Below are positions 1-11,153 of a DNA stretch of 64,000 nucleotides, one piece after another. Numbering within the stretch: the stretch's first letter is position 1; each line of letters opens with the position of its first letter. The notes under the pieces were generated by a model. It did not search any database, had not been told where the DNA came from, and worked only from the letters and a program-made list of their open reading frames with translations. The translations under genes were made by a program, and so were the position numbers. Source of the stretch: Aphrophora alni. Lineage: Eukaryota; Arthropoda; Insecta; Hemiptera; Aphrophoridae. The stretch covers positions 84,530,890-84,594,889 of the forward strand of contig OY740774.1 of NCBI GenBank assembly GCA_963513935.1, read 5' to 3'.

Positions 1-2366
1 ATCAAGGACACTCCTTCCTCTCTTCATTTCACTTTCCTTACCCTGCAAGATTACAAGACAAAATTTAATTCTTTGCTTGAAATAATACCAGCAAACCCGT
101 TTGTAAATTGCGCAATAATTTCAAAATATTTCTTAAATAAATTTGTCCTTAAGAATTTGTACAACTAAAAAATAAAATATTTTTCTCTAATAAAAAAAAC
201 AAAAACAAAATAAAATTTTGAATTGTGTTTAAACCAAAACTCAAAATATTATTTATAAAAAAAATCAGTTTTAACAATGTGAATCATTGTTGACGAGCTA
301 GTTTTTCTTGCAGTCTCTAAACAATTTGCATCCTTCAGAATTAGTCTGTTTAGGTTCATTCTAACTTTTCACACCTGTGTTATAGATTTATGTTCATATT
401 TCCCTTACATTATTTGGATCGTTATTGTTAAATGATAGTGTATACGTTGTTGTTCCAATACTATTAGAAACAACGAAAGAAATCTTAAGGGAAACCGTAG
501 ATTATAGTCGGACAGTATAAAACTATTGAACACATCTGTCACAGGAAATTAAGTATCACAAAATCTATGGAAATGGAGTCGTGGTATTTAGTTGATATTG
601 GATTCCCATCTTTATGACACATTCTCATATTGTACTTTAAACATCACGATACGTTCTACAGTATGTTTCACAAGTACCTTCTGACAATGAATACCTTTTA
701 CGAGTTTACGATAGACCAACCTTTGACCATTTAAAAGTAAACACACGGAATTTTCTGTTAAAATACGAATAATATAGTTTGTATAAAAACTTAATTTCTT
801 TATTTTAATTTATTTTTAAAACCAAAATTATATGAAATAATTATTTTTTTGGGAATGACATTCTATTAATTTAATCATGAAATCACGTAACGATAGCCAA
901 TGTAATCAATTGATATAATGATTTAAAATTGCTAGTACGATTTATTTTTGGTCATGCTAAGCCACTTTTCCTTCACATTTTCTCTCCCTTTCAACCTCCT
1001 CCTCTTTTTTCCTACATTGCTACCCTACTTCCCAATCCCTCCTTCTTTCCACTTCTCTTTCCTTCTTTTATCTACGCAAAACACACTTCTTCTTTCTTTG
1101 TCACCTTTACTACACATTTTCTCTTTAATTTCCTTTCCATTTCTCTTACCACATCTCTCTCCCCTTTCCCTCCACATCCTTCTCCATCCTACACTCTTTA
1201 CTTACTTTTCTCTCTTCTGTATTTATGAATATTCCATTATGTAAAGTTTATTCTTCCCAATTTTTTACTCTCCCTCTTCCGTTCTTTATTTCAATCATCT
1301 ACCTCTAGTTCCTTCTCCATCTCAGTTTTTGACCCACCCATTAAGAAATAACACATCGTTCAGGGCACACAGCAGTTTTTTTATGTCTATAATTTCCTGA
1401 TATGTAAAAGTTTCAATTACATTATGGTGACGAACGATAATAAATTCTACGTTGAACTATGTGTCCAACACATCTGTGAGAAAATCCTTCTACAGGGATG
1501 TATTTGATTTGGTTTTCAATTTATAATTAAAACAAAAGTTATGCCTCCAGCTTTGTATCCCGATTAAGTTACTTTGTTTCCTTGTTTTCGGAACTTGCCA
1601 AACTGCTTTTCATTGGAGTTAATAACATGTTTTGTGTGTAAATCTCCTGATTGTTTATGAATATCGAAATTCGTCTTAAAAGAAGCGACTAAAAAACGAG
1701 TTTTGCACAAAGAATATTATATATTTCTACACAACTGTTTTTGTTTCTTTTGAAAACAGTCAGCAAATATTCTTAAATTTGTTTTATAATAATAGGTATA
1801 CATAATAGATAAAATTTTATAGCGCGCAATTTTAAATTATTTCAATAAATGATAGCATATTTTGTTGGATTCGTGTCTAAGATATTATAAATAATGTAAT
1901 CTTTTACACTATTTTATGGTTTTTATAAATTGAGCTATATTATAAATTTTGTAATTACATCCTGATTGTATAATTGATGACATATATTATAATAAACTAC
2001 ATCATGAATTTTCATAAATAAATCTTTATTCTTTATGAATGACGTCATTTTCATTGAATACGGTTTTTTTTTAAAGATTTTTAATTAGTCTCAAACGTTA
2101 GAAAATTATCTTCTCTATTGTATAAAAGATTTCGTTTTCTTTAGAACCGTTTGTAAAAAATGAGTTTACAATTTAAACTTATTTGACTTTCTTAATCAAT
2201 CAAAATTTGTTTTGGAACAATTTTTTATTTTATTTTTTCCCTTGAGATTCTTTACACTAGTTTTACAACTATTGTTATACTACAAATGACATGGATATAT
2301 CCTCAGTTCTCAACCCAACCAATTTTAGCCACAATGTCACAATGTCTTATATCCCTGAAATAGGTT
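1..2366. other. AT-rich non-coding DNA, no gene seen
   Basis: No ORF with protein-like composition is present. The stretch is AT-rich with many short homopolymer runs and contains the pyrimidine-rich tract listed separately. Short ORFs around 929-1244 come from that tract and are not believed. Confidence 0.7.
953..1345. repeat. polypyrimidine (C/T-rich) tract, imperfect
   Basis: On the plus strand this segment is strongly enriched in C and T, with CTCTCC, CTTTCC and TTTCCTTC words and few purines. Strand asymmetry lasts about 300-400 bases. It is not a simple tandem repeat. It may be a decayed CT microsatellite; no function is inferred. Confidence 0.55.
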
Positions 2367-2964
<598 letters not shown>

Positions 2965-3787
2965 TGTGGTGCCTCCGATTGACCTGTTCAAAATAAGGAA
3001 TGTAGGTTCTAACACTACCACTTTATGAGGAGGAGAATTTCTTATAGACTAGAAATTAGTACAGATTGGTTAAGTTGAACGAAAAAAGGTTATTTTATTT
3101 AGCCATGATTCTACTTCTAAACATGATCTCAATTATAAACATGATTCTAATTAGATTTGAAAGTATCATAAAAAAACAAACTACTACTTAAACAATTTTA
3201 GACATCACACAATATTTAATCTGTTATCTATTTATAAACATATTCTTAATTACTCAAATTATTGAGTTGCCATTTTAAGTTAACATTATAATTTTGAAAG
3301 AGTTCTTTTAAAGTTAAATAAAAAAAAGTCTAATATATTTACTTAAACATTATTATATTAATTTTGCACCACTTAGACAATTCAGAGTTAAGGCTTACCA
3401 AAAGATGAGAGGACCATCGTGCTGCTCATGGTAGCAGGAGCTCAACACCACTCTCTCGGGGCTCTGCCCTGCAGTTGGTTTTATTATTCTTTGTGCCACA
3501 CCCAAAGATGGATGACAGTTTCCATCATATTCTCGATTTCATTGGTTAATAATTATAAGAGAGAGGGAATTTTATATGACTTTGAATAAGTCATGTAGGC
3601 TATGGGAAATGGCTCACTCGGTTACTTATCAAAATAAACCAGGATGTTATGGCTTCCTATCAAAGCCCACAGCGTCCTGTTATAATCTAACAACTTGATT
3701 TTATTAATAAAGAATCTTTCAACTACTATTTAATAATTTCATATATTTGTATGATTTGTATAAGTCACTAAGTGGCTGGCCACTACA
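2965..3787 (-). repeat. 3' LTR of the Gypsy element (left copy)
   Basis: This 823-bp direct repeat matches 13028-13850 base for base as far as I could read. In element orientation it starts TGTAGTGGCC and ends GGCACCACA. It lies directly after the polypurine tract, so it is the 3' LTR. A candidate polyadenylation signal (AATAAA on the minus strand) is at 3093-3098. Confidence 0.97.
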
Positions 3788-3790
3788 TTA

Positions 3791-3803
3791 CTCCCCCCTT
3801 TTT
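3791..3803 (-). other. polypurine tract
   Basis: On the minus strand this reads AAAAAGGGGGGAG, followed by TAA and then the first LTR base. This is the expected position and composition for the plus-strand primer of reverse transcription. Confidence 0.85.
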
Positions 3804-4678
3804 AAAAGATTGCTTAGGTTAAAAACAATCTTTTCCCTAAATTTTGAAATTCTACTGCGATAGGGTTAGCTCTAAGTTGTCTTGTGATGCTTACATCTAA
3901 ATAGAAATAAAAATAAAAGATTACGAGAGGTCGGGAGTCATCATATCTTCCAGCTGTTATAAACAAAGGAAGTCTCCTGATAAGCTGTGTACAAGTGTAC
4001 AACTTTACTACTACGACCGCAACTGATAAGACTACTACGAGTCTATGATTAGAATAAAATTATGAATCGTCCATATCTCTCGCATCCTACTTAATACTAA
4101 CAAAGAAATATCTTTCTCAACTATATTTGTTTTTAAGCAATTAACCAATATTTGGTTATTTAAAAGCATGATAAGTTTACACTCAATGATATAATATTGT
4201 TAATATGTTTTGAATTTAATATACTCTAACTGCAATGCTTATGAACTAGAAAAATATAGGTTTATGACACCTACAAACATAAATCATTGAATCGACCATT
4301 GCTCTAGTTTCTTTAGACGCAATGTACTACTCAACTACTTGATGATTCTATGACATCACCAAACATATGTCAAAGTAGCAAGGGTATATATACAGGTATA
4401 TATATATCGTTACTATTTATAATTATTGAAATTTTACATTCGTAAGAACTTCTTACCTTTATCAAAGCACAAGTAGAAAACAAAATAGAAAAATGGAAAA
4501 CATTTCTTCTCAAATATAATATACTTACAAACAATAATAGAAATCAAACAATTCTTAGCAACCTTTTCGGTTACATAATTACGACTTTTGATTGACACAA
4601 ATTTTTTTTTTCTTCACACACTTCACTGAAACTTTATTGACTTTTTGATTAATAACTTCACAAGGTATTCACAAATTT
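3804..4678 (-). other. non-coding 3' segment between env and 3' LTR
   Basis: This AT-rich stretch follows the env stop. A short TA run lies around 4384-4408. A 62-codon minus-strand ORF at 3814-4002 has no recognisable features and I do not believe it codes. Confidence 0.6.
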
Positions 4679-6724
4679 TCACTGTATTGTCGGTAGAAAG
4701 GTCTGCATGTTGTTTTTGTTGTCCTGATGGATTCTTGTCGGTGATATGCTATCTGGTTCCTCTGTATCTAAGGTGGTTATTGAGATTAAAGCTGGTCGTC
4801 GTATGGTCTCAGGTGTCCAATCATGCCTCGTTCTTCTTCTCTTACGAAACCTCACTGCGGCTTTCGGTGAAATTGAAGGTGATCTACAACGTCTAGTTAC
4901 GTTATATAACCAATAAGAAAGATAATACTTGTATAAGCAACAAAGAATTATTAGAGTCACACATGTAATAAGGACTCCTAAAAGTACATAAACATAAATG
5001 TTTATAGAAGAGGGCTCATTGGTGAACTTGGCCTGTTCTAGATGTTTTATGATATGGTCTAAAGATACGGATCCATCTTGATCCTCAGGTAAAGAATTTA
5101 TAATAGAAGCAATTTCTGACGAAAGATTTTTACTTTGTTTTTGAAGAGGTCTAGTTTCAGATTTTGGTAATACGGAATTAAAATCGATTTTTATAGATGG
5201 TGTTAGGATAGAATTTCTTTTAGAATTAAACTTGGAAAAACCTTCAGTAACAGGTAGAAGGGTGACTAAGTCTGAAAATATATGACAGGTTTGTGCATAT
5301 CTCAATATGCCATTTCCTTGAAGAACAATGGTTTTAGTTATTGGCTTAGAAGCTGCTTTCTGACATCTCCATGTTGTTTGAAGCGGTTTCGATAGACTAT
5401 AGATCCACAGGGTTTTGCATGGTGACCTGATAAACACAGGTGAAGGTTCATCTTGCAGGATTACTTTTCGACAGGACTGTTGTATTCCACTGACATTTTC
5501 TAAAAATGTTGATACTATGCAAGTAACATGTTGTTTTGAATAAACTGGTGAATCAGCTGGGCAAATGGTGTACTCTCCTGTAATGCACTTCAAAAGGTCA
5601 TCATTATTTAAATACATGTAAGTTTGCCTATCCTCTGAAATTGCTAGGTATTGGTGCGTTTGATAAATTTTTACAAATTTGGTTAAATTTCTATCAAAGA
5701 AAGGTAAAGTGTGAACTTGGTATAACTCAAAATATTTATCTGAAGATTTCAATGGCAATTCAATGAACAATCTTATTTTATCATGAACTCCAATTCCATG
5801 AACTTTCACTATACTATAGTACATATAAATTTTATCTAGTCCATTACTAGTTAACAATTTTAATTTATCTGGTAATTTCAAAGAAATATATTGCAATATT
5901 GTAGACAAATTTGTTGGTGTAATTAAATTAGAGCTTAATTTACCTGTAGCAGTTACATCTAGTGCCTCTTGCAATTGAATTAGCTCAGTTTGTATTAAAC
6001 TTATAGTTTGTTCAATTTGTCTTATTATAGAATTGATTTTAACGTAATAGTCAAATTTAAGCTGAATTTCTGTTAGGTTTGACTCTAGTGCTTTATTTTC
6101 TAAGAGTACTCTAGTTAGTGTACTATTCAAAATGTGTCCCAAACTTTTTATAGCATTTGTGTTACCTACAACTTGGTTATGTGTTTGTTTCATATATGTT
6201 AATTGGTCTTCATTCGCGTGTATGAGTGTTTGATGTCGGTTCTCGAGATTTTGTGCTTTTTCATTTAGTATTGACAAATCTTCTGTTGTCGCGGTACCGA
6301 ATAAGTATTTTAATCCCATTCCTCCAAGATTTACTAGTCCGCGGCGTTTTCGCGATAGTTTACTAGTTAATTCGTTATTTCTATTGTCTATTATGATATC
6401 TTCATTTTTAAACAAGAGTTTAAATTCTGACACCTCGTTTTCAATTCGTTCTTTAGCTATTCTCAATCTTTGAAGTTCTTCCCAGGGAATTACAGTTTTA
6501 TGCGGGTATCTATTATTAATTGAAAATAATTTGTTAGCGTGTAGCTGAGCATGTTCGCAAAGGTTAAATAAGGTTTCTAAATACTGTATCAGGGAATCAT
6601 AATCTTGCATGTCAATGGTTACTACTATGGTCCAGTTACGATTACATCTCGCTGCTTGAAATACACCACGCCTTGGCTCACTTGGCAATCTTGTCGTTGA
6701 CAGTCTTCCAGGCATAAGACACAT
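4679..6724 (-). CDS. env: Env-like glycoprotein of the Gypsy element (681 codons, 5' end in doubt)
   Basis: The product would be a type I membrane fusion glycoprotein of the insect retrovirus / baculovirus F-like family. A furin-type RKRR motif is at residues 125-128, followed by a glycine-rich hydrophobic segment (about 129-145) in the usual fusion-peptide position. A helical heptad-like region follows (about 147-250), and a single transmembrane segment starts near residue 576 with a basic cytoplasmic tail of about 75 residues. The first ATG (6724) gives an N-terminus with no signal peptide, unlike the family. A hydrophobic signal-peptide-like stretch lies just upstream in another frame, so the true 5' end probably comes from splicing and this copy seems frame-broken near 6625-6635. 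Env lies 262 bp downstream of the pol stop. The family call is firm; functionality is doubtful. Confidence 0.9.
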   Translation of the reverse strand: MCLMPGRLSTTRLPSEPRRGVFQAARCNRNWTIVVTIDMQDYDSLIQYLETLFNLCEHAQLHANKLFSINNRYPHKTVIPWEELQRLRIAKERIENEVSEFKLLFKNEDIIIDNRNNELTSKLSRKRRGLVNLGGMGLKYLFGTATTEDLSILNEKAQNLENRHQTLIHANEDQLTYMKQTHNQVVGNTNAIKSLGHILNSTLTRVLLENKALESNLTEIQLKFDYYVKINSIIRQIEQTISLIQTELIQLQEALDVTATGKLSSNLITPTNLSTILQYISLKLPDKLKLLTSNGLDKIYMYYSIVKVHGIGVHDKIRLFIELPLKSSDKYFELYQVHTLPFFDRNLTKFVKIYQTHQYLAISEDRQTYMYLNNDDLLKCITGEYTICPADSPVYSKQHVTCIVSTFLENVSGIQQSCRKVILQDEPSPVFIRSPCKTLWIYSLSKPLQTTWRCQKAASKPITKTIVLQGNGILRYAQTCHIFSDLVTLLPVTEGFSKFNSKRNSILTPSIKIDFNSVLPKSETRPLQKQSKNLSSEIASIINSLPEDQDGSVSLDHIIKHLEQAKFTNEPSSINIYVYVLLGVLITCVTLIILCCLYKYYLSYWLYNVTRRCRSPSISPKAAVRFRKRRRTRHDWTPETIRRPALISITTLDTEEPDSISPTRIHQDNKNNMQTFLPTIQ

Positions 6725-6746
6725 GTCAATAGTGTCAGCACAAGAC
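6625..6746 (-). other. putative env splice acceptor and signal-peptide-encoding segment, out of frame with env
   Basis: On the minus strand TGTTTTAG ends at 6747, a plausible acceptor. From 6744 a frame different from the main env ORF encodes a hydrophobic Leu/Val/Thr/Cys run, then a Cys-rich stretch and a GVVYF motif, and stops with TAG at 6627-6625. The signal peptide followed by a GV-[YF]-like motif and then a W-I-V strand is the order I expect at the N-terminus of insect Env proteins. Here the last part continues in the neighbouring frame. No slippery heptamer is visible at the switch, so a one-base indel or sequence error is the simplest reading. Confidence 0.6.
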
Positions 6747-6986
6747 CTAAAACATTTATTGATTTTCGGTTCTTATTTCATTCACGAGTATTCCGTTTTA
6801 TTATTATTATTGAAGCATAATTACGATATTTATAAAAGCTTTACGTTTAGTGCAATATTAAAATATTTCATGTTTACATGAAATGAAGAAAACTTATTTG
6901 TTTATTATTGTTACTACTACTATCTATTTATTTATTTATTATTATTTTTATTATTATTTTTATTATTATTATTAGCGCTTACTTAT
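6725..6986 (-). other. pol-env spacer with TTA/TTTA microsatellite
   Basis: No conserved ORF is seen. Imperfect TTA, ATTT and TTTA repeats run from about 6898 to 6976. The putative env acceptor lies at its env-proximal end. Confidence 0.7.
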
Positions 6987-9900
6987 TCAAGGTGCACTGC
7001 TGGTGCTGGCTACGTTATTACTATTTACACGTGACCTTGTCCTAAATGCAGGACCGTCGTTTACGTTATTTGCTATTATTTGCCTCTCTATATAATCACT
7101 AGGATGAAAGGTATCATCTGCATTATCTCCTTCAGGCTCAGGAGAGTCTATCGGAGGAGTTAAATCTAATTCTTGAAATGATAACTCAATTTCTCCGTCT
7201 TGAATTATTAAAGGCTTACTCTGCATTTGCATGAACATCTGGTTCTTATCTATGCCGTTATCTTGGTCACAGTCACTTTCGTCACTGTGTGTTACGTCAC
7301 GGGCTGGTGACGCGCTATCAGCTTGTGGTCTAACAATATTATCTCTACGTTTGTTTTTATGTGGTTCACTACTGTTTGTCTTATGACAGGGTTTTAATCG
7401 GTTTACATGTACGTTAACTGTAGTTTGGTCATTTAACTCGATTGTATAGTTTAAATCGCTTAATTTATTTAAGATTTTATGAGGTCCTGTCCATGGTTTA
7501 TTAAATTTAGAACCTGCCTTTTGTTTTATTGCTGGATTAAACAAATATACATACTCTCCGATTTTAAAGGAAGTTAATTTTGCTTTCTTATCAAAATATA
7601 ATTTATTTTTAGCTCTCGCCCCTTTTGTAACTTCTACTGCGATTTTATAAGCTTCTTTTAATTTGTTACTTAAATCAATTATGGCGTCATTCACTGTACT
7701 TTGAGTTGAGTCAGTGAGTTTCGGTTGGAGGTCATCATCGAAGGATAGTCTTATCTCTCTTCCGTGTAGAAGATAAAATGGACTATACCCTGTGCTTGGA
7801 TTGCACACGCTCCTATATGACATAAGGGCATAGGGAACATACGAGTCCCAGTCTGTAGAATTTTTATTAACAAAGTGCGATATTATATCTGAAAATGTTC
7901 TGTGGAATCTCTCTAGGAGTCCATTGGTTTCAGGTCTATAAGGGCTGGTTTGAATTTTCTTTATTTTTAATAATTGACAGGTTTCTTTGAAAAGGGTTGA
8001 TACGAAATTTCTTCCCTGGTCTGTTAGTAGTTTTCTGGGTGTCCCATGGCGAGTTACAATTCCGGTGACAAAGCATTTGGCCACCGTTTCTGCACTCTGG
8101 TCAGGTATCGGAAAGGCTTCGCAATACCGGGTAAGGTAATCTATGAACGTTAACAAGTATTTGTTACCATTTTTCGTTACAGGAAGTGGACCTACAATGT
8201 CTAGACTAACCATTTCGAATGGTTCTGTGGCTGGAGCGAAAGTACCTAAAGGTGCTGGGTACCTTCTGCCATTTTTACGTTTATTGCATGATTCACACTC
8301 GGTAACATACTTTACTATATCTTTTGACATATTTGGCCAAAAATATCTGGTTCGTATTACATCTTTTGTTCTCTTAATTCCTTGATGCCCACTGAATGGT
8401 GTGTTGTGGTGATTTTCTAAAATTTTCATAACCATTGTTTTTGGAATTACTAATTTAAATTTACCTTGACCCTCTTTCCTATAGATGAGAGAATCTTTAT
8501 CAATTACGTACTCTTCTGTAGCCTTGCTAATTATGTCATTTCTTAACTTCACACAAAAGTTGTCTCTACTTTGTTCATGTAACACGTGTTCACGTGACCA
8601 AAGAGGGGTGATTTCTATTTTCTTAACAGTTTTTAACCCTTTTTCACCTAAACTTCTGCTTAGTCCATCCCCGTTGGTATGAGCCTTGCCTGGCTTATGT
8701 ACCACGTCAAAGTCAAACTCTGAGAGTCTAATACTCCAACGAGTGAGACGGCTACTAGGGTCTTTTAAACTAAGCAACCAGCGAAGGGCGGAGTGGTCTG
8801 TAACCACTGTAAACCTTCGGCCAAACAAAAAACAACGAAAGTATTTAGTGCAAAATATTAGAGCTAGGAGCTCTCTTTCGGTGACAGAATAGTTTGTTTC
8901 TGCCTTGTTCAATTGCCTGCTGGCGTAACTAATGGGGTGTTCTTCACCATCTTTTACTTGAGATAATACTCCTCCTATGGCGCTTTGACTCGCATCGCAA
9001 CTTAGTATGAACGGTTTAGAAAAATCTGGATAGATTAAGACTGGCTCCGTGCAAAGCGCTTGTCTTAAGGTATCGAATGCATTTTTGTGCTTCTCGGTCC
9101 AGACAAAGGGAATATCTTTACGGGTAAGCTCATTTAATGGCTTGGCTATTTGTGCATAGGATTTAATAAAGCGTCGATAATACGAAGAAATGCCAATAAA
9201 TGCTCTAATATCCCTTACTGTTTTTGGTACTGGAAATTCTTTAATGGCTTTAATTTTCTTTGGGTCTGGTTTTATACCCTCACTTGTAACTATGTGGCCT
9301 AAATACTCTACTTGTTGGGCAGCAAATACACATTTTTCTGGTTGAATTTTGAGATTTGCCTCTCTTAAACGCTCAAAGACTCTATTAAGTCTATTAGCGT
9401 GTTCTTCGATTGTTTTACTGAAAATTATCACATCATCTAGGTACACAAAACATTCTAGACCCCTGATTCCAGTCAAAATGTCATCCATTAGTCTTTGAAA
9501 ACTAGCTGGTGCACCCGACAACCCAAAAGCCATCCTATTGTATTGATAATGCGCGTAGGGGGTGGAAAACCCGGATTTTTCTTTATCCTCTTCTGCTATT
9601 TCTATTTGATGATAGCCGCTGGCTAAGTCTAAAGTGGTGAAATATTTACTATTCCCTAAATGATCTAACGTATCGTCTATCCGTGGGAGTGGATAAGCAT
9701 CATTTTTCGTTACTGCATTTAGTGCTCTAAAGTCTGTACAAAATCGATATTTAGGTGTGCCGTCGGGGCTTTTCTTGTTCACTATTACTATTGGTGCACT
9801 CCACGGGGAGGTGGACCTCTCAATTATACCCTTATCTAGTAATTCGTTTATACAATCATTCACTATTTCTCTCTGTGCTTCAGGTATACGATAGGGAGCT

Positions 9901-11153
9901 TTCTTAACGGGTGACGCGTTACCCGTGTCAATTCTGTGTTTTACACGACTTGTACAACCTAAGGGACTCACCCCATCATAAAATAAATCTTTATATTTAA
10001 CTAAAACTTTCTGCAAAAGTGGTCTCTCCTCAAGCGATAAGTGTTTTAATTTATCTTTTATTATCTGTTCAACTCCGGCGTTACTATATTGTTTACTATC
10101 TCTACTGGGCCTACGCAATGACCTAACCACAACATCTGAGTACGACTGTCTGTGGCTATCATTATCTTTGTTACACAATTCCTTATCTCGTGTCACATTT
10201 TTAACTACAACTGATTCTGCTGTTCCTAGCATAACATTTTTTCTTAATTCAAGTGTCTCTTTACTGACATTAACTACTTTAACAAATACCTTAAATCCCT
10301 TACTTTCAGTTTGATTTACTTTCTCGCTAGCTACATTAATGACGTCATTCTTCCTAGCATTTTTCTCTTGCAATTCATGCAACTTATTTACAGTTCTAGC
10401 TACATATACTGCGTGTAGACCTACTGTCGTGGGCTCTATCATAACTGTACCGAACTGTTTTACTTTTAACTTGTCATTGCGGCAATTCTTTACTTTGCCT
10501 ACTATAACAGTCTCCGACATGGGTTTTAGAATTACTGTTTCCGCGTTTCTGACTTGAAGATTCATCGCTGGTTCGCACAATTTACCAGTATTATGTATTT
10601 CGTTTAAGTGGCTGATCAGACCTACTTCCGATTTACTTTTAATGGTTGAATGAGAGAGTGCGCTCGGGCTACCTCCCTCAGTGCATAACCTAACTCTTAT
10701 CTCTGAAAGACATGGTTTTGCGATCAAGGTGACAGTTTCACCAGGTAAGTCAATTACGGCTCCGAATTTTCTTAGAAAATCTAATCCTAAAATCCCGTCA
10801 TAGTTTAACTCTATTTCACATACTCTAAAGTCATGTGCAAAAACAATATCTAATATTTTAATCTCAACGTTTTGTGACCCTCGTACTTTTATTTTCTGCC
10901 CCGTTATGCCCGCTGCATTTACATATATTTCTCCTAATTTCGCTTTACTTACGCCCTTTTTCAAAATGGAAATGGTTGCTCCCGTATCTAATAGGAATCG
11001 ACGTTGGTTACCATCTACCTCTACATCGATACCTATGTCGAAAAATTCGCCCTGACTCGTCACCTGTACGTTTGGTACCCGGCTTCGACTCACTACTGTT
11101 TTTAACTTCGGTCTGACAGATGGGCGTTGCCTGCAGACCAGCTGTCGTTTCCC
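6987..11153 (-). CDS. pol: Pol polyprotein: protease, reverse transcriptase, RNase H, integrase
   Basis: The frame opens one codon before the slippery heptamer at 11147-11153 and stops at 6987. It has no ATG near its start; the first non-ATG candidate is GTG at 11093, which I use for residue numbers. Retropepsin DTGA is at 36-39 and its flap-side ILGLDFL at 101-107. Reverse transcriptase has the first catalytic Asp at 489 (TLDLASGYHQ) and YLDD at 551-554. RNase H has Asp700, a TEREL motif at 738-742 and TDH at 765-767. Integrase has an HHCC zinc motif (about 895-936) and a D,D35E triad at Asp965, Asp1025, Glu1061. A C-terminal basic extension with a chromo-like SH3 region (FNKPWTGPHKI) precedes an acidic tail. 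All catalytic residues looked for are present and the frame is intact, so the enzyme could be active. Confidence 0.97.
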   Translation of the reverse strand, partial: GKRQLVCRQRPSVRPKLKTVVSRSRVPNVQVTSQGEFFDIGIDVEVDGNQRRFLLDTGATISILKKGVSKAKLGEIYVNAAGITGQKIKVRGSQNVEIKILDIVFAHDFRVCEIELNYDGILGLDFLRKFGAVIDLPGETVTLIAKPCLSEIRVRLCTEGGSPSALSHSTIKSKSEVGLISHLNEIHNTGKLCEPAMNLQVRNAETVILKPMSETVIVGKVKNCRNDKLKVKQFGTVMIEPTTVGLHAVYVARTVNKLHELQEKNARKNDVINVASEKVNQTESKGFKVFVKVVNVSKETLELRKNVMLGTAESVVVKNVTRDKELCNKDNDSHRQSYSDVVVRSLRRPSRDSKQYSNAGVEQIIKDKLKHLSLEERPLLQKVLVKYKDLFYDGVSPLGCTSRVKHRIDTGNASPVKKAPYRIPEAQREIVNDCINELLDKGIIERSTSPWSAPIVIVNKKSPDGTPKYRFCTDFRALNAVTKNDAYPLPRIDDTLDHLGNSKYFTTLDLASGYHQIEIAEEDKEKSGFSTPYAHYQYNRMAFGLSGAPASFQRLMDDILTGIRGLECFVYLDDVIIFSKTIEEHANRLNRVFERLREANLKIQPEKCVFAAQQVEYLGHIVTSEGIKPDPKKIKAIKEFPVPKTVRDIRAFIGISSYYRRFIKSYAQIAKPLNELTRKDIPFVWTEKHKNAFDTLRQALCTEPVLIYPDFSKPFILSCDASQSAIGGVLSQVKDGEEHPISYASRQLNKAETNYSVTERELLALIFCTKYFRCFLFGRRFTVVTDHSALRWLLSLKDPSSRLTRWSIRLSEFDFDVVHKPGKAHTNGDGLSRSLGEKGLKTVKKIEITPLWSREHVLHEQSRDNFCVKLRNDIISKATEEYVIDKDSLIYRKEGQGKFKLVIPKTMVMKILENHHNTPFSGHQGIKRTKDVIRTRYFWPNMSKDIVKYVTECESCNKRKNGRRYPAPLGTFAPATEPFEMVSLDIVGPLPVTKNGNKYLLTFIDYLTRYCEAFPIPDQSAETVAKCFVTGIVTRHGTPRKLLTDQGRNFVSTLFKETCQLLKIKKIQTSPYRPETNGLLERFHRTFSDIISHFVNKNSTDWDSYVPYALMSYRSVCNPSTGYSPFYLLHGREIRLSFDDDLQPKLTDSTQSTVNDAIIDLSNKLKEAYKIAVEVTKGARAKNKLYFDKKAKLTSFKIGEYVYLFNPAIKQKAGSKFNKPWTGPHKILNKLSDLNYTIELNDQTTVNVHVNRLKPCHKTNSSEPHKNKRRDNIVRPQADSASPARDVTHSDESDCDQDNGIDKNQMFMQMQSKPLIIQDGEIELSFQELDLTPPIDSPEPEGDNADDTFHPSDYIERQIIANNVNDGPAFRTRSRVNSNNVASTSSAP

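Noticed and set aside
8143..8892. Plus-strand ORFs inside the pol region (also at 4645, 10339, 10874, 11120, 11760)
   Set aside because: They lie antisense to strongly conserved pol, env or gag domains.
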